From IMG/VR virus record IMGVR_UViG_3300033553_000092, positions 1-53,984 of that record: a stretch of DNA of 53,984 nucleotides, one strand, 5' to 3'. Below, one piece after another: positions 23,301 through 30,761 of this stretch. The notes under the pieces are model-generated. The model had not been told where the DNA came from and ran no database searches. It saw only the letters and a list, made by a program, of their open reading frames with translations. Each line of letters begins with the position of its first letter. Positions within the stretch are counted from its first letter, which is position 1. Both the position numbers and the translations under genes were made by a program. The DNA is from a virus.

Positions 23301-23551
23301 AACTCGTTGAAAACGTCGATCGCTTTCTTGAACCCAATCACCAGCGGAGCAGTAACACCAACCGTCAGGCCACGACCAGCCCGAGTCAAGGTCTGACCAG
23401 CACTACTAAGCGAAGCACCCATCGCCGCACCAGCAGTAGCGGCACCAGCCGCCATACCACTCAGCTCAGCACGAGCACGCTTGATGTCAGCGAACAGCGC
23501 CGAAAAATCGGACAGAACCCTAAACCTGGCATCACCCGTTTCAGCGGACAC
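20336..23551 (-). CDS. Tail tape-measure protein (1071 aa)
   Basis: N-terminal TP901/lambda-type domain (residues about 40-400, KAIDVFNEFDDKAARTSLVL), central hydrophobic segments about 430-640 (ALLIIGGALRLIGGFLTGIS and others) and a Gly/Ser-rich C-terminus. GTG 23551 overlaps the chaperone gene end by 11 bases; an upstream TTG at 23566 is an alternative. At 1.5 angstrom per residue the tail would be about 160 nm, a long flexible siphovirus tail. Followed immediately by Dit. Confidence 0.95.
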   Translation of the reverse strand: MSAETGDARFRVLSDFSALFADIKRARAELSGMAAGAATAGAAMGASLSSAGQTLTRAGRGLTVGVTAPLVIGFKKAIDVFNEFDDKAARTSLVLSATAEESKLLRDEAIRLGAAFGRFSAQDATDGMYELASAGLNTREVLGAIGPTLELAEAAGIGVGEAALVSAGTMRAFGLSVEDLSHVNDVLAVTLQKSAFHGEELGQALAHAGVLGATMGQDLESVMTGLIAIRNQGVPAAQAGVALRQAMTRLSAPLPKAKKALEGLGIELREIDGTMKQFPDIVREFQNAFAGDQLEDYARSMNMSTAEAKDWVTAQVFGVEGAKAMGLALNATTILINDGAEGTAQLVEIMGQDFVDAMEAGEEATVSSADALDAIESSLRNSDGVAKGFAETMNKTLGAAMKNTGGAFESLAIAIVDQLAPALISFLNDTLIPLIGRVTEFIQKNPDAVKQFAKMAAAAAAAGPALLIIGGALRLIGGFLTGISGGGLLTMITRLLGPIGLLISLLATAIASSPELQSSLMEAFGGLAQAAGEIMSALGPAFVAVAQALVPVFVAGAEAVVLLVNAMLPFIETVAGFISANPELIASLLAGVLAFKGWYVLVGAATTLLGLLPGAIAFVTGALSTLSSLIIGPLAAAFAFLLANPIVLVIAALAALAILLIANWSKVGPFFASAWEWIKSTFAVAIDYLKSLFFNFTAAGLIIKHWSSIVSFFQGVWAGIKAAVSSGVNWVKSYLMGIVTAISNVVQSFLNLRQRVLDAMNRVVAVIKEKAQAAKDWLSRLNPFAKFSPSLVSQVEHGVKIIGREYGSLGKMDLDGPRVTTTFADGENPEGKEFKFAQIAVLIADVSQVEPIKVTGDGGGSGGGGGGSGFDDAIERSGIGRAFESAADAVRSNGGRSAGGLGGGGMDALDDLGESFDSASSNVDEFGNAVGTFVNQGQLDKFAAGLESVLPREKGRLRGASPDKPKERRKFGGTFDTDKPIVSTPTPLPSFRRKFAAKPIASAPAPIKAGDYSPAALKARGDASYTVNNPVAEETEDSLRKIAARRTYLGANGTSDTKLLTTASNDRTYAV

Positions 23552-23864
23552 GGAACATACTCTCAATCATCGCCGTCGACGGCGGTTCAGGCTCATCCTT
23601 CTCCCGAGCCATAAACGAAATCTTCTTGGCCATTTTCGCCAAAGCATTCCCAGCCTTCTTCGATTGGGCAAGGGCAGGCATGGCACCGATAATCGAAATC
23701 GTGATCGCCTCAGCGATGGTCACACGGAACTCTCTTTCTGCCGCCAACCGCACATCGATAGCATCAACAGCCATCCGCATGCGCCTCAGCGTCAATTCAA
23801 GAATCTGCTCGTCGGTCCATCCGTACTCGGAACTGATCAGATCAAAAACGGCAGCAAAACTCAC
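23541..23864 (-). CDS. Tail assembly chaperone, downstream reading frame (T-like)
   Basis: Start set at GTG 23864, overlapping the G-like stop as GTGA. Helical (DEQILELTLRRMRMAVDAID; ALAQSKKAGNALAKMAKKIS). The frame is open 12 codons further upstream inside G, +1 relative to it, so expression by +1/-2 frameshift to a G-T fusion is possible; no classic -1 slippery heptamer is visible in the overlap. Chaperone for tape measure and tube assembly. Confidence 0.75.
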   Translation of the reverse strand: MSFAAVFDLISSEYGWTDEQILELTLRRMRMAVDAIDVRLAAEREFRVTIAEAITISIIGAMPALAQSKKAGNALAKMAKKISFMAREKDEPEPPSTAMIESMFRVR

Positions 23865-24331
23865 ACCTGCTGAGTCAGCTGGTCCTTGTTCACTTCCCAC
23901 CAGCTCCGTGCTGCTTTTCCCAGCCGAGTCAGCTCACCAGCTTCCTGCAAGGCAATGGTCTCCGCAACCTGCATCAACACTTCAAGCTCCGGGTTATCGA
24001 GGGCAGCCTTCAAAGGCTCAGCCATGGCAGGATCAACGGGACGAACCATCTGCTTCATCAGCAACAGAAAGTCATTCTCGGCCTGAGGCAAAGACATCAG
24101 AAGAGCACCAACGAACCTGGCACCCAATTCTTCGGTAGGCAGTCCTGCTTCGAAAAGGGACACCACCTGGCCACCCATCCCACGAGTCAGAACCCGCATC
24201 AAAGCGAAGAACTCTCGGGTCTTCAGTCGGCCAACTTCACATTCAATATCATCCACCAGAAGGCGGTTATCCACCGAACCCATAATCTCTTCGATTTGGG
24301 TCGGTTCTGTGAACGCAGTCTCAGCTGTCAT
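23861..24331 (-). CDS. Tail assembly chaperone (G-like)
   Basis: 156 aa helical protein between major tail protein and tape measure, the canonical G position. Contains RLKTREFFALMRVLTRGMG and a C-terminal TRLGKAARSWWEVNKDQL. Start at ATG 24331 with GGAAG seven bases upstream. Works with the overlapping T-like frame to chaperone the tape measure. Confidence 0.85.
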   Translation of the reverse strand: MTAETAFTEPTQIEEIMGSVDNRLLVDDIECEVGRLKTREFFALMRVLTRGMGGQVVSLFEAGLPTEELGARFVGALLMSLPQAENDFLLLMKQMVRPVDPAMAEPLKAALDNPELEVLMQVAETIALQEAGELTRLGKAARSWWEVNKDQLTQQV

Positions 24332-24355
24332 TGTCACACTTCCATATAGGCGTTA

Positions 24356-24919
24356 TTACTGCTTGGAGATCAGACGACCAATCGAGTTGTACGAACCGAT
24401 CGTGGTTCCCGTCTCATCGAAATTCGTGAACAGAGCACGACCCGTATAGTTGATCTTCAGGCCATCCTTGTAAGCGGGACCATCGAACGTGATCGGAGCG
24501 AACTGCACCTTGTACAGAACGAACTCCAACGTACGAACACGGCCAGCCGCATCCTTCGACGGCATCCGAATAAGCATCGGGCGAGGAGCCACGTTACTGG
24601 AACGACTCGTCCACGGTTCGATGTGATACTGATCGGTCGGATCAGCACCCTCAGAACTGATCGGCTCACCCGAGAGCAGGGCAATCAGTTCAAACGGAAT
24701 GTACCCACCGACAACACTGATGTCGAGATAGTTCACCCACTGCCAAACGGACAGGATCGTATCGTCACCTTCGTTGTCGAAATCATCTGTGCTCGGTTCA
24801 AGGCTTGCTTCACTAACACCATAGATGTCGCCGTTCACTTCCTCCGCACCCGTCGTGCCATTCAGAATGGCTGCATGTGACAGGGAAAAGGCTTCTGCGG
24901 TCAATGCCAACTGGGACAT
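24356..24919 (-). CDS. Major tail (tube) protein
   Basis: 187 aa, beta-rich, directly upstream of the tail chaperones. The N-terminus SQLALTAEAFSLSHAAIL and segments such as DEGDDTILSVWQW and RTLEFVLYKVQFAPITFDG match the tail-tube fold of siphoviruses (two orthogonal beta sheets plus a helix). Forms the hexameric tube. RBS GAAGGAG directly before TCTAAATG. Confidence 0.85.
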   Translation of the reverse strand: MSQLALTAEAFSLSHAAILNGTTGAEEVNGDIYGVSEASLEPSTDDFDNEGDDTILSVWQWVNYLDISVVGGYIPFELIALLSGEPISSEGADPTDQYHIEPWTSRSSNVAPRPMLIRMPSKDAAGRVRTLEFVLYKVQFAPITFDGPAYKDGLKINYTGRALFTNFDETGTTIGSYNSIGRLISKQ

Positions 24920-25135
24920 TTAGACTCCTTCATTTAGAAGCGTGATTACTTCGGTTTCTACCAATTCCCCGAGAACGTTGAACCGATGCAAAACCCGAGC
25001 GACGTGCTGATCCTTAGCGCAGTCTCGACACGAAAACTCCAGCAGGTTGCCGTCTACGATCCGATGCTCTGCGAGCAACAGCTTCGTGAACAGTCGATGC
25101 GGATTATCTTCACATCTGACTTCGACAACATGCAC
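24920..25135 (-). CDS. Hypothetical Cys-containing protein (71 aa)
   Basis: ATG 25135 after TTTGGAG. Contains FSCRDCAKDQ and a His-rich N-terminus (VRCEDNPHR), possibly a degenerate zinc ribbon: only three cysteines. Lies between the methyltransferase and the major tail protein; ends one base before the tail-protein ATG. Function unknown. Confidence 0.78.
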   Translation of the reverse strand: MHVVEVRCEDNPHRLFTKLLLAEHRIVDGNLLEFSCRDCAKDQHVARVLHRFNVLGELVETEVITLLNEGV

Positions 25136-25144
25136 GACTCCAAA

Positions 25145-25603
25145 CTAGCAGGCCCCATTACATCGGTCTGTTTTCACCAGCTCCACACAAATCTCCGAGC
25201 CAGTCACGACAATACGTTGCGCCGTGAAATGACGACCATCGGCGTAGCCCTTCCCGTACTTCTTGTGATATCCCCGACCCGGAATCCAGTAATCCCAGGA
25301 TCGCTCGGTCAGGAACCGTTTGTGCGTCGGATCGGTGAAACTGTTCTCGCCCTTCCAATGCGACGTGCGGATCTTCAGCAAGCCACCAGGCTCCAGGACA
25401 CGCCAGCACTCATTCATAAACTCCAGGGGCTTGTCGACGTGTTCGTAAATGTCGAAGGCTACGACCTCGTCACACGAATCATCCGCCCACGGCCAAGGAT
25501 GCTCGTCGAGGTTCATCACCAGGTCAATACCGGAATCCTCATACCAGTCGACATTGACATAACCGTGCATCTGCAACTCACCGCAACCAAGGTTCAGTTT
25601 CAC
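25145..25603 (-). CDS. SAM-dependent methyltransferase (class I)
   Basis: 152 aa. Motif I LNLGCGE at the N-terminus, acidic strand-2 residue in VNVDWYED, motif IV-like VVAFDIYEHV and post-motif LEFMNECWRVLEPGGLLKIR: the UbiE/Methyltransf_11 pattern common in sugar- and lipid-modifying enzymes. ATGA overlap with the adjacent glycosyltransferase suggests a coupled glycan-methylation step, perhaps on the tail or a surface glycan. Short for the family, with a compact C-terminal cap. Confidence 0.88.
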   Translation of the reverse strand: MKLNLGCGELQMHGYVNVDWYEDSGIDLVMNLDEHPWPWADDSCDEVVAFDIYEHVDKPLEFMNECWRVLEPGGLLKIRTSHWKGENSFTDPTHKRFLTERSWDYWIPGRGYHKKYGKGYADGRHFTAQRIVVTGSEICVELVKTDRCNGAC

Positions 25604-26679
25604 CAGTTCTCCAATTCGGACAGCAACTTTTCAACAATACGCTCCCACGACGCCACCTGACGTATCCAATTGGCAGCGTGCTCGCCCTTCAGGGCCGCTT
25701 CAGCCCGATTCGTATGCACCCGCCACATCAATTCCATCAGGTGCTCCACGGACGGCCTGGCCTGCAATGCGGGGCTTCCAGGCACCACAGGCTCCAGTTC
25801 ATAGTTCAACGGATACGAAACGTCCGGGTGCAGCCAGTTCGTAGGACCAGACCAGTTCGTGACGATCACAGTCCCACCCGTAGCCATGAACTCCATCGGC
25901 GGTTTCAGATTCCCTTCACCAAGGGACGGCCCGACGTAGCAAGTCATGTCCAGCATGTAATCGAGGAGCTTCTCCCACGGCCAGACACCAGTCATCACCA
26001 CCACACCAGGATACGTTTCAGCCACCTTCGGGTGAATGCGTGCTCTCGACGATTTCAGATGCAACTCGGCATCGAACTTGTCTCCATGCAAATCCTTCAG
26101 CCGGGAGAACGCCTCCACAGCAATGAACGGACCCTTCCGCATATTCAAGTCACCAGCCATGAAAAACCTGGTCGGACCAGTTACAGACCGACGACGATAC
26201 GGAAACAACTCAGGATCAATACCACAAGGCAACGTCCGATACTCAGGACGATCATCGTAAAAACGGAACGCATCTTCGCACCCCTTCCAGGTCACATACA
26301 TTCGGTCGAGCAAACGCCAAGGATGCGAACCGAGACTATGACCAGTCATGTCTTTCGGGTCCAACAGGGACTGCTCCCACATCGACCAGCCGACATGACG
26401 ATCAGCGGCGATGCTCGGCATTCCTCCCTGCCTGCCCTTCACAAACGAATCCCGGACACTGATCTGAAACGGCGGGGCGAACTGCAAGCTGAAGTCGTAG
26501 CCAACCTTCATCGGCTGTTTCGTCATCAACTGCAAAACGTCCATAGGCAGCGGAGGCGACATACCTCTCGGGTTCAAATGAACATCGGCACCGAGCTTGT
26601 CCAACCAGCGGGCAATGTCCACCCCATCATTCCCGTAACCGGACAACCGATTGAACGACGCCGAAAGCAGGATCTTCAT
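25600..26679 (-). CDS. Glycosyltransferase (GT-B, GT4-like)
   Basis: 359 aa from ATG 26679 (ATGA overlap upstream). N-terminal nucleotide-sugar half opens KILLSASFNRLSGYGNDGVD; the linker TLPCGIDPELFPYRR is the typical 'GID...F' of GT4 enzymes, and the C-terminal half carries YVGPSLGEGNLKPPMEFMAT, matching the E(x7)E-type donor motif in simplified form. Likely transfers a sugar to a tail protein or host glycan together with the methyltransferase. Embedded among tail genes, which favours virion decoration. Confidence 0.88.
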   Translation of the reverse strand: MKILLSASFNRLSGYGNDGVDIARWLDKLGADVHLNPRGMSPPLPMDVLQLMTKQPMKVGYDFSLQFAPPFQISVRDSFVKGRQGGMPSIAADRHVGWSMWEQSLLDPKDMTGHSLGSHPWRLLDRMYVTWKGCEDAFRFYDDRPEYRTLPCGIDPELFPYRRRSVTGPTRFFMAGDLNMRKGPFIAVEAFSRLKDLHGDKFDAELHLKSSRARIHPKVAETYPGVVVMTGVWPWEKLLDYMLDMTCYVGPSLGEGNLKPPMEFMATGGTVIVTNWSGPTNWLHPDVSYPLNYELEPVVPGSPALQARPSVEHLMELMWRVHTNRAEAALKGEHAANWIRQVASWERIVEKLLSELENW

Positions 26680-27026
26680 ACGGTCGGAGTCACAGCACCA
26701 ACATGCTGGTACACGTCGAACAGAATCAGCAGCGAAGCAACCCGCTCGTCGATTCCATTCCCAGCCCAAACCTCCAACTTATGACGGGAACGAGTCTCAC
26801 CATCAGTAACGTCCAAATCACCAGCTGCGAACGTGACCTGAATCTGACCCTTCGCATCATCAAGCCAGGCCACACTGCCAGTCGTCACAACATCGACTCC
26901 GTCACGTTCAAGCCGGTAATCGACCGTGAACCCTGTCAGGTCAACCTCAGTCGCATATAGCTGAACGTTCAACTTGGCCAGTTCACCAGCCGTATACGAA
27001 TCAATTACCCGAACGTCTCTAGTCAT
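26676..27026 (-). CDS. Minor tail/baseplate beta protein (BppU N-like)
   Basis: 116 aa, all-beta, with the pattern LNVQLYATEVDLTGFTVDYR then GDLDVTDGETRSRHKLEVWA, similar to N-terminal domains of upper baseplate proteins that attach fibres. Overlaps the repeat protein and the glycosyltransferase by ATGA. Assignment is by pattern only. Confidence 0.65.
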   Translation of the reverse strand: MTRDVRVIDSYTAGELAKLNVQLYATEVDLTGFTVDYRLERDGVDVVTTGSVAWLDDAKGQIQVTFAAGDLDVTDGETRSRHKLEVWAGNGIDERVASLLILFDVYQHVGAVTPTV

Positions 27027-29365
27027 GGCTGCCTACCAGAAACAACATCAACCCTCTCCTTGCTAATCACCGTAGGACGTAAACCCTTCCCACCAACAAT
27101 CGTAACGGGTTCGGCACTCGCAACCACACGAGGCGGCAACGAACCCAAAACACCTAAGTAGAAGGCTACAGCAATCAGATCATCATTTTCGGTGATCTGA
27201 CCCAACACCACCAAGATCGGTTTCAAGGCGGCCAGATCAATAAGGGCATTCGATTCAGAGACAGATCCGACCAAGACTCGCTTGGCGGGGGCAATTGACA
27301 GCAGGGCATTCGACTCGGCAACCGTCCCGACACCAACCACTACTGGCTTGACACCAGCCGCAGCTATCAGGCTATCGACCTCCGCTACTTGTCCGACGTT
27401 GACAATGATCGGTTTTACGACAACTGCCGTAACCAGGGCGTTCGATTCGGCAAGAGTGCCAATATGCACGGTCTTGACTGGCTGGACAGCTATCAACGAA
27501 TCGGTCTCGACAACCGTCGTGACAAAAGCACCACCCGCTTGCTGGACGAGCAGACCACCGAGCGCCTCGGTCTCATCAAGCGTGCCAATCGATACGAAGA
27601 TCGGCTTGACTGGGGCGATCGAGATAAGCGAGTCAGATTCGGAGATCGTCCCAATATCTCCAGAAAGCGAGACGGCAGCCCCAACAGTCAACAGGCTGTC
27701 GGACTCGGCTATCACCCCTACAGAAACGACGATCGGTTTGACGGCATCAATGCCAACCAGCGAGTCAGATTCGATCAGCGTGCCTACCAAGACATCGATA
27801 GGCTTGACGGCTGCGATGGCCACCAGCGAGTCGGTCTCAGAGACGGTTCCAACATCCACCGAGTTCGCCAGGCCAGCCCCAGCTGAGATCAGGTTGTCGA
27901 CTTCCGATATCGTTCCAACCTGAACGGTCTTGACTGGATCAATCGAGACGAGGACATCCAGCTCGGTGACTGTGCCAGCTCCTACTGTCTTGGCGGCAGA
28001 GACAGACAGCAGCGACTCAGACTCAGCAACCGTTCCTACATCCACCACAACGGGCTTCAAGACAGAAGCAGGAACCAACTGATCGCTTTCAGTCAGAGTG
28101 CCAACCGAAGCGACGATTGGCTTGACAGGCGTTACGGACACCAGGCTGTCAGATTCCGAGAGCGTCCCGACACTGACGACAATCGGCTTCTCGGGAGCGA
28201 CAGAGACCAGAGCGTCTGTTTCTGTGACAGTTCCAACATCAACAGAGATCGGTTTCAGAACCGAGATACCGCCAAGGGTCTCAGACTCGGCTATCAAACC
28301 TACGGACACGATGATCGGCTTGACAGCGGCAATGCTTATCAGAACATCAGACTCTGCGAGCGTCCCAACCGGAACAGTCTTGGTCGACTGAACAGCAATC
28401 AGGATGTCTGTCTCCGCTACGAGTCCGACGCTGGCAGTGATCGGTTCGACTGGAACAACCGAAACCAGAGTGTCTGTTGCTGAGATCGTGCCAACTGCGA
28501 CAACTATTGGAGCGACCTGGACGACAGCTACAGAGAGAAGAGCGTCAACCTCGACAAGCGTCCCTACCGAAACGACGATCGGCTTGACAGCAGCAATGGC
28601 TACCAGCGAGTCGGTTTCTGCAATGGTGCCAACAGCAACCACCACAGGCTTTACTGCTCCGACAGAAACGAGGGCGTCAGTCTCGGCAAGGACACCTACA
28701 GCCGTAACTATCGGCTTGACGGGAACGGCTGTTATCAGTGTGTCAGTTTCAGCCAGGACACCAACAGCAATCGTCTGACCACCAGCAACAGGCGTGTAGG
28801 TGCCAGTCAGCCTCAAGTCAACCATGAGCATCGTGGCGGTGTCGGAACCCTTGTTCTTGGCATCAAGGAACGTCAGCGAAAGCTTGGCGTCGTTCCAATC
28901 AATACGAGAGGCAGCTAGGCCCGTAGCATTCAGGGTGAACGGCAACGACAGGTTATTTCTTGTTGCTGCCCCACCCGTATAAGCGGTTCCATTGAACTCG
29001 TGAACGGTGATCGTGTCCGACCAGGCAGCACCAGCGTTAGAAGTGATCTGAGCTGTGATCCTGCCTGTGTCGTCAGCGTACCCAAAAGCAGAAACGTCAC
29101 AGTTCAAGGCGAGTGTGAGCATCGCCTCAAGGTCGGCATCAACAGGGGGAAATCTATGTACGTTGGAGGCAGAGATGGCCGCCGAAGCAGCCAGCCCCAT
29201 CGCCGTTTCGCCAGAAGCGGCAACCGACCCAACACCGTCGTCAATGTCTGTGAAATTGGCAGACGAGGCTGTTACGGTCCAACCCGACGTTCCACCAGTC
29301 CATCCGAGAATGCTGCCGCTACCGATGGGAGTTTCGTCTGGCGTGAGCGGCGTGAGTGTCGCCAT
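27023..29365 (-). CDS. Repetitive tail-associated protein with about 25 tandem 22-aa repeats
   Basis: 780 aa. Residues 1-195 form a beta-sandwich-like domain (IDWNDAKLSLTFLDAKNKG), residues 201-741 are tandem copies of a 22-residue unit with consensus VGTLAESDSLVSIAPVKPIV, and a 39-residue basic tail closes the protein. Variation is concentrated at the A/S-D/N and V/S positions; a few units are 20 or 24-25 residues long. Similar 'ETD.A..I..vK' repeat proteins occur in other actinobacterial phages (recalled). Likely an elongated beta fibre or surface spike; a sugar-modified fibre would explain the neighbouring glycosyltransferase and methyltransferase. Confidence 0.85.
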   Translation of the reverse strand: MATLTPLTPDETPIGSGSILGWTGGTSGWTVTASSANFTDIDDGVGSVAASGETAMGLAASAAISASNVHRFPPVDADLEAMLTLALNCDVSAFGYADDTGRITAQITSNAGAAWSDTITVHEFNGTAYTGGAATRNNLSLPFTLNATGLAASRIDWNDAKLSLTFLDAKNKGSDTATMLMVDLRLTGTYTPVAGGQTIAVGVLAETDTLITAVPVKPIVTAVGVLAETDALVSVGAVKPVVVAVGTIAETDSLVAIAAVKPIVVSVGTLVEVDALLSVAVVQVAPIVVAVGTISATDTLVSVVPVEPITASVGLVAETDILIAVQSTKTVPVGTLAESDVLISIAAVKPIIVSVGLIAESETLGGISVLKPISVDVGTVTETDALVSVAPEKPIVVSVGTLSESDSLVSVTPVKPIVASVGTLTESDQLVPASVLKPVVVDVGTVAESESLLSVSAAKTVGAGTVTELDVLVSIDPVKTVQVGTISEVDNLISAGAGLANSVDVGTVSETDSLVAIAAVKPIDVLVGTLIESDSLVGIDAVKPIVVSVGVIAESDSLLTVGAAVSLSGDIGTISESDSLISIAPVKPIFVSIGTLDETEALGGLLVQQAGGAFVTTVVETDSLIAVQPVKTVHIGTLAESNALVTAVVVKPIIVNVGQVAEVDSLIAAAGVKPVVVGVGTVAESNALLSIAPAKRVLVGSVSESNALIDLAALKPILVVLGQITENDDLIAVAFYLGVLGSLPPRVVASAEPVTIVGGKGLRPTVISKERVDVVSGRQP
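27143..28765 (-). repeat. About 25 tandem 66-bp coding repeats
   Basis: Nucleotide copies of the 22-residue unit are diverged in wobble positions but keep the frame throughout; no two adjacent units are identical. This points to old, selected repeats and not a recent slippage expansion. Unit length is usually 66 bp with exceptions near 27530, 27960 and 28540. Confidence 0.85.
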
Positions 29366-29649
29366 TAGCTAATCACCACTTCGACCGGCTCATTCCAGCA
29401 GCACAGTCCACGGCCAGCAGCCATCGCTTCGGGGATGTTCTGCGGCCAGTCCTGACAGTTGAACCCAGGGTACGTTTTGGCGAACCACTTACCTACCTCG
29501 GAACGTCTCCACTTGTTGGAGTCCATCTCGTCCCATATCGAGCAACGAGGAACACCGCCCCTGTTGACAAACAGGAACTCGCAGACCTTGCCCTCTATGT
29601 AGCAGCAATGCCCACCATTAGTGTCACCCCTGCCAGTGCAGGCTGGCAT
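29365..29649 (-). CDS. Cys-rich small protein (94 aa)
   Basis: Nine or so cysteines including two CC pairs (NGGHCCYIEGKVCEF; GRGLCCWNEP) and several Trp. ATG 29649 after TAGGAGGCAGC. The gene stops one base inside the repeat-protein start (TAATG). The cysteine pairs may bind a metal or form disulfides in a virion component; comparable proteins appear in other actinophage head/tail regions, unnamed. Function unknown. Confidence 0.8.
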   Translation of the reverse strand: MPACTGRGDTNGGHCCYIEGKVCEFLFVNRGGVPRCSIWDEMDSNKWRRSEVGKWFAKTYPGFNCQDWPQNIPEAMAAGRGLCCWNEPVEVVIS

Positions 29650-29672
29650 GCTGCCTCCTAGTTCTAGGTTGA

Positions 29673-30122
29673 CTAGGCGGCGGTCCAGATACCGTTGGTC
29701 TGGTCGAAGTTGGCAGTGACATCGTTGCCGTCAGTCGTCACCGCAAAGTCCCATTTGCCGATCACCCGTCGAACGGCATCCGAAGCGCCATCCTCACAGA
29801 TCAGCAACGCCACGACGTTGTTGGCAGCAGCTACAGCCGTCCATGTACTGTCGGCGTTGAGGATCACCCGAACAAGGTTGTTCGTGTCGTCAACGGTCAG
29901 CGTAATGACAGCATTCAGATGCACCTTGCGAGACCATCCACCAGTCGTCCGTTCCGTGTTACCGGCAGCAGCAAGAACCGTCGTCAGGAACGCATCGGCA
30001 TACCCGTCTTGAAACGTGGCATCGGCATCGACAGCGGACAACGGGACAACGATCAAATCGCCACCGTCACCGATGATCTCAGCCAGACGACCTTTCGTAT
30101 CATTCAAAGCAGTATTCGCCAT
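29673..30122 (-). CDS. Head/tail-region beta protein (149 aa)
   Basis: Gln/Asn- and Thr-rich beta protein: GGWSRKVHLNAVITLTVDDT, then ADSTWTAVAAANNVVALLIC, ending DGNDVTANFDQTNGIWTAA. No predicted helices beyond the N-terminus. Looks like a virion decoration or tail-fibre domain; position between the small helical gene and the Cys-rich gene fits. Family not recognised. Confidence 0.78.
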   Translation of the reverse strand: MANTALNDTKGRLAEIIGDGGDLIVVPLSAVDADATFQDGYADAFLTTVLAAAGNTERTTGGWSRKVHLNAVITLTVDDTNNLVRVILNADSTWTAVAAANNVVALLICEDGASDAVRRVIGKWDFAVTTDGNDVTANFDQTNGIWTAA

Positions 30123-30355
30123 TAGCTTTCATCCTTCTCGTTGATCGTTCCGACAGCAGCAAAGGCAGCGTCTCGACCTCGCAGGCGGATCGCATCGTTG
30201 ACAGCCTTCTGCGTCGCAATCTGCTGGTCGGCAGTCTTCTCGTTGTACTTGCGCCACTCATCGGGAGTCGACGTGCGCCGCTTCTCTCTACGCTCAGCTA
30301 CAAGATCGTCCATCGCTTTCTGAGCTACGGCAACCTCATCTACTTCCTTCACCAT
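30122..30355 (-). CDS. Charged helical protein (77 aa)
   Basis: ATG 30355 after TAGGAGGTCGTTC. Basic/acidic helix (VAQKAMDDLVAERREKRRTS, KYNEKTADQQIATQKAVNDA) with a short C-terminal beta strand. Possibly an assembly factor for the head-tail junction. Function unknown. Confidence 0.78.
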   Translation of the reverse strand: MVKEVDEVAVAQKAMDDLVAERREKRRTSTPDEWRKYNEKTADQQIATQKAVNDAIRLRGRDAAFAAVGTINEKDES

Positions 30356-30423
30356 GAACGACCTCCTAAGTCGATCTCACTATACAGATCAATGTACAAC
30401 ACAGCAGTAACCACGACAGCCAT
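30349..30423 (-). CDS. 24-aa peptide (possible gene)
   Basis: ATG 30423 overlaps the nuclease stop by one base (TGATG) and its TGA overlaps the start of the next gene. Sequence MAVVVTAVLYIDLYSEIDLG. Either a translated coupling peptide or a chance ORF; the exact fit between two stop/start junctions favours translation. Confidence 0.45.
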   Translation of the reverse strand: MAVVVTAVLYIDLYSEIDLGGRSW

Positions 30424-30761
30424 CAGTAATCAGCCAACTCGGCATGGCCCTCACGAACCAGCCAGTCATTCACAACGACCCCGTTATCAAGGTCGATGAA
30501 CGCAAGCCACCTGCCGTACTTGCCCTTCTTGTCCTTCAGGGTCCGAATGGTCACTTCGGTTCCGACCGGCATCAACTCACGCAGGGCGTCCCGAGCGGCA
30601 ATGCCTTGATCCTTCTCGCCACCACGGACCTCCCAGGCATCGATCCCATACAAGCGAAGGATCTGGTTCTTGTTCCAAATGTAGAAACCCAGGTCGATGT
30701 CGGCCCGGACCGTGTCTGCGTCGTAAATGCTGGCGATGCGTGCTCGATACTCGTATCTCAA
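30423..30761 (-). CDS. Staphylococcal-nuclease-like protein (SNase)
   Basis: 112 aa. Matches the SNase OB-fold: YDADTVRADIDLGF (calcium-binding Asp pair), ILRLYGIDAWEVRGG (catalytic Glu region) and GKYGRWLAFI (the Arg of the active site). Nicks DNA or RNA with calcium. Embedded between head-completion genes, so it could act on host DNA or process packaged ends; some phages carry SNase-like genes near head genes. No signal peptide, so cytoplasmic. Confidence 0.88.
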   Translation of the reverse strand: MRYEYRARIASIYDADTVRADIDLGFYIWNKNQILRLYGIDAWEVRGGEKDQGIAARDALRELMPVGTEVTIRTLKDKKGKYGRWLAFIDLDNGVVVNDWLVREGHAELADY

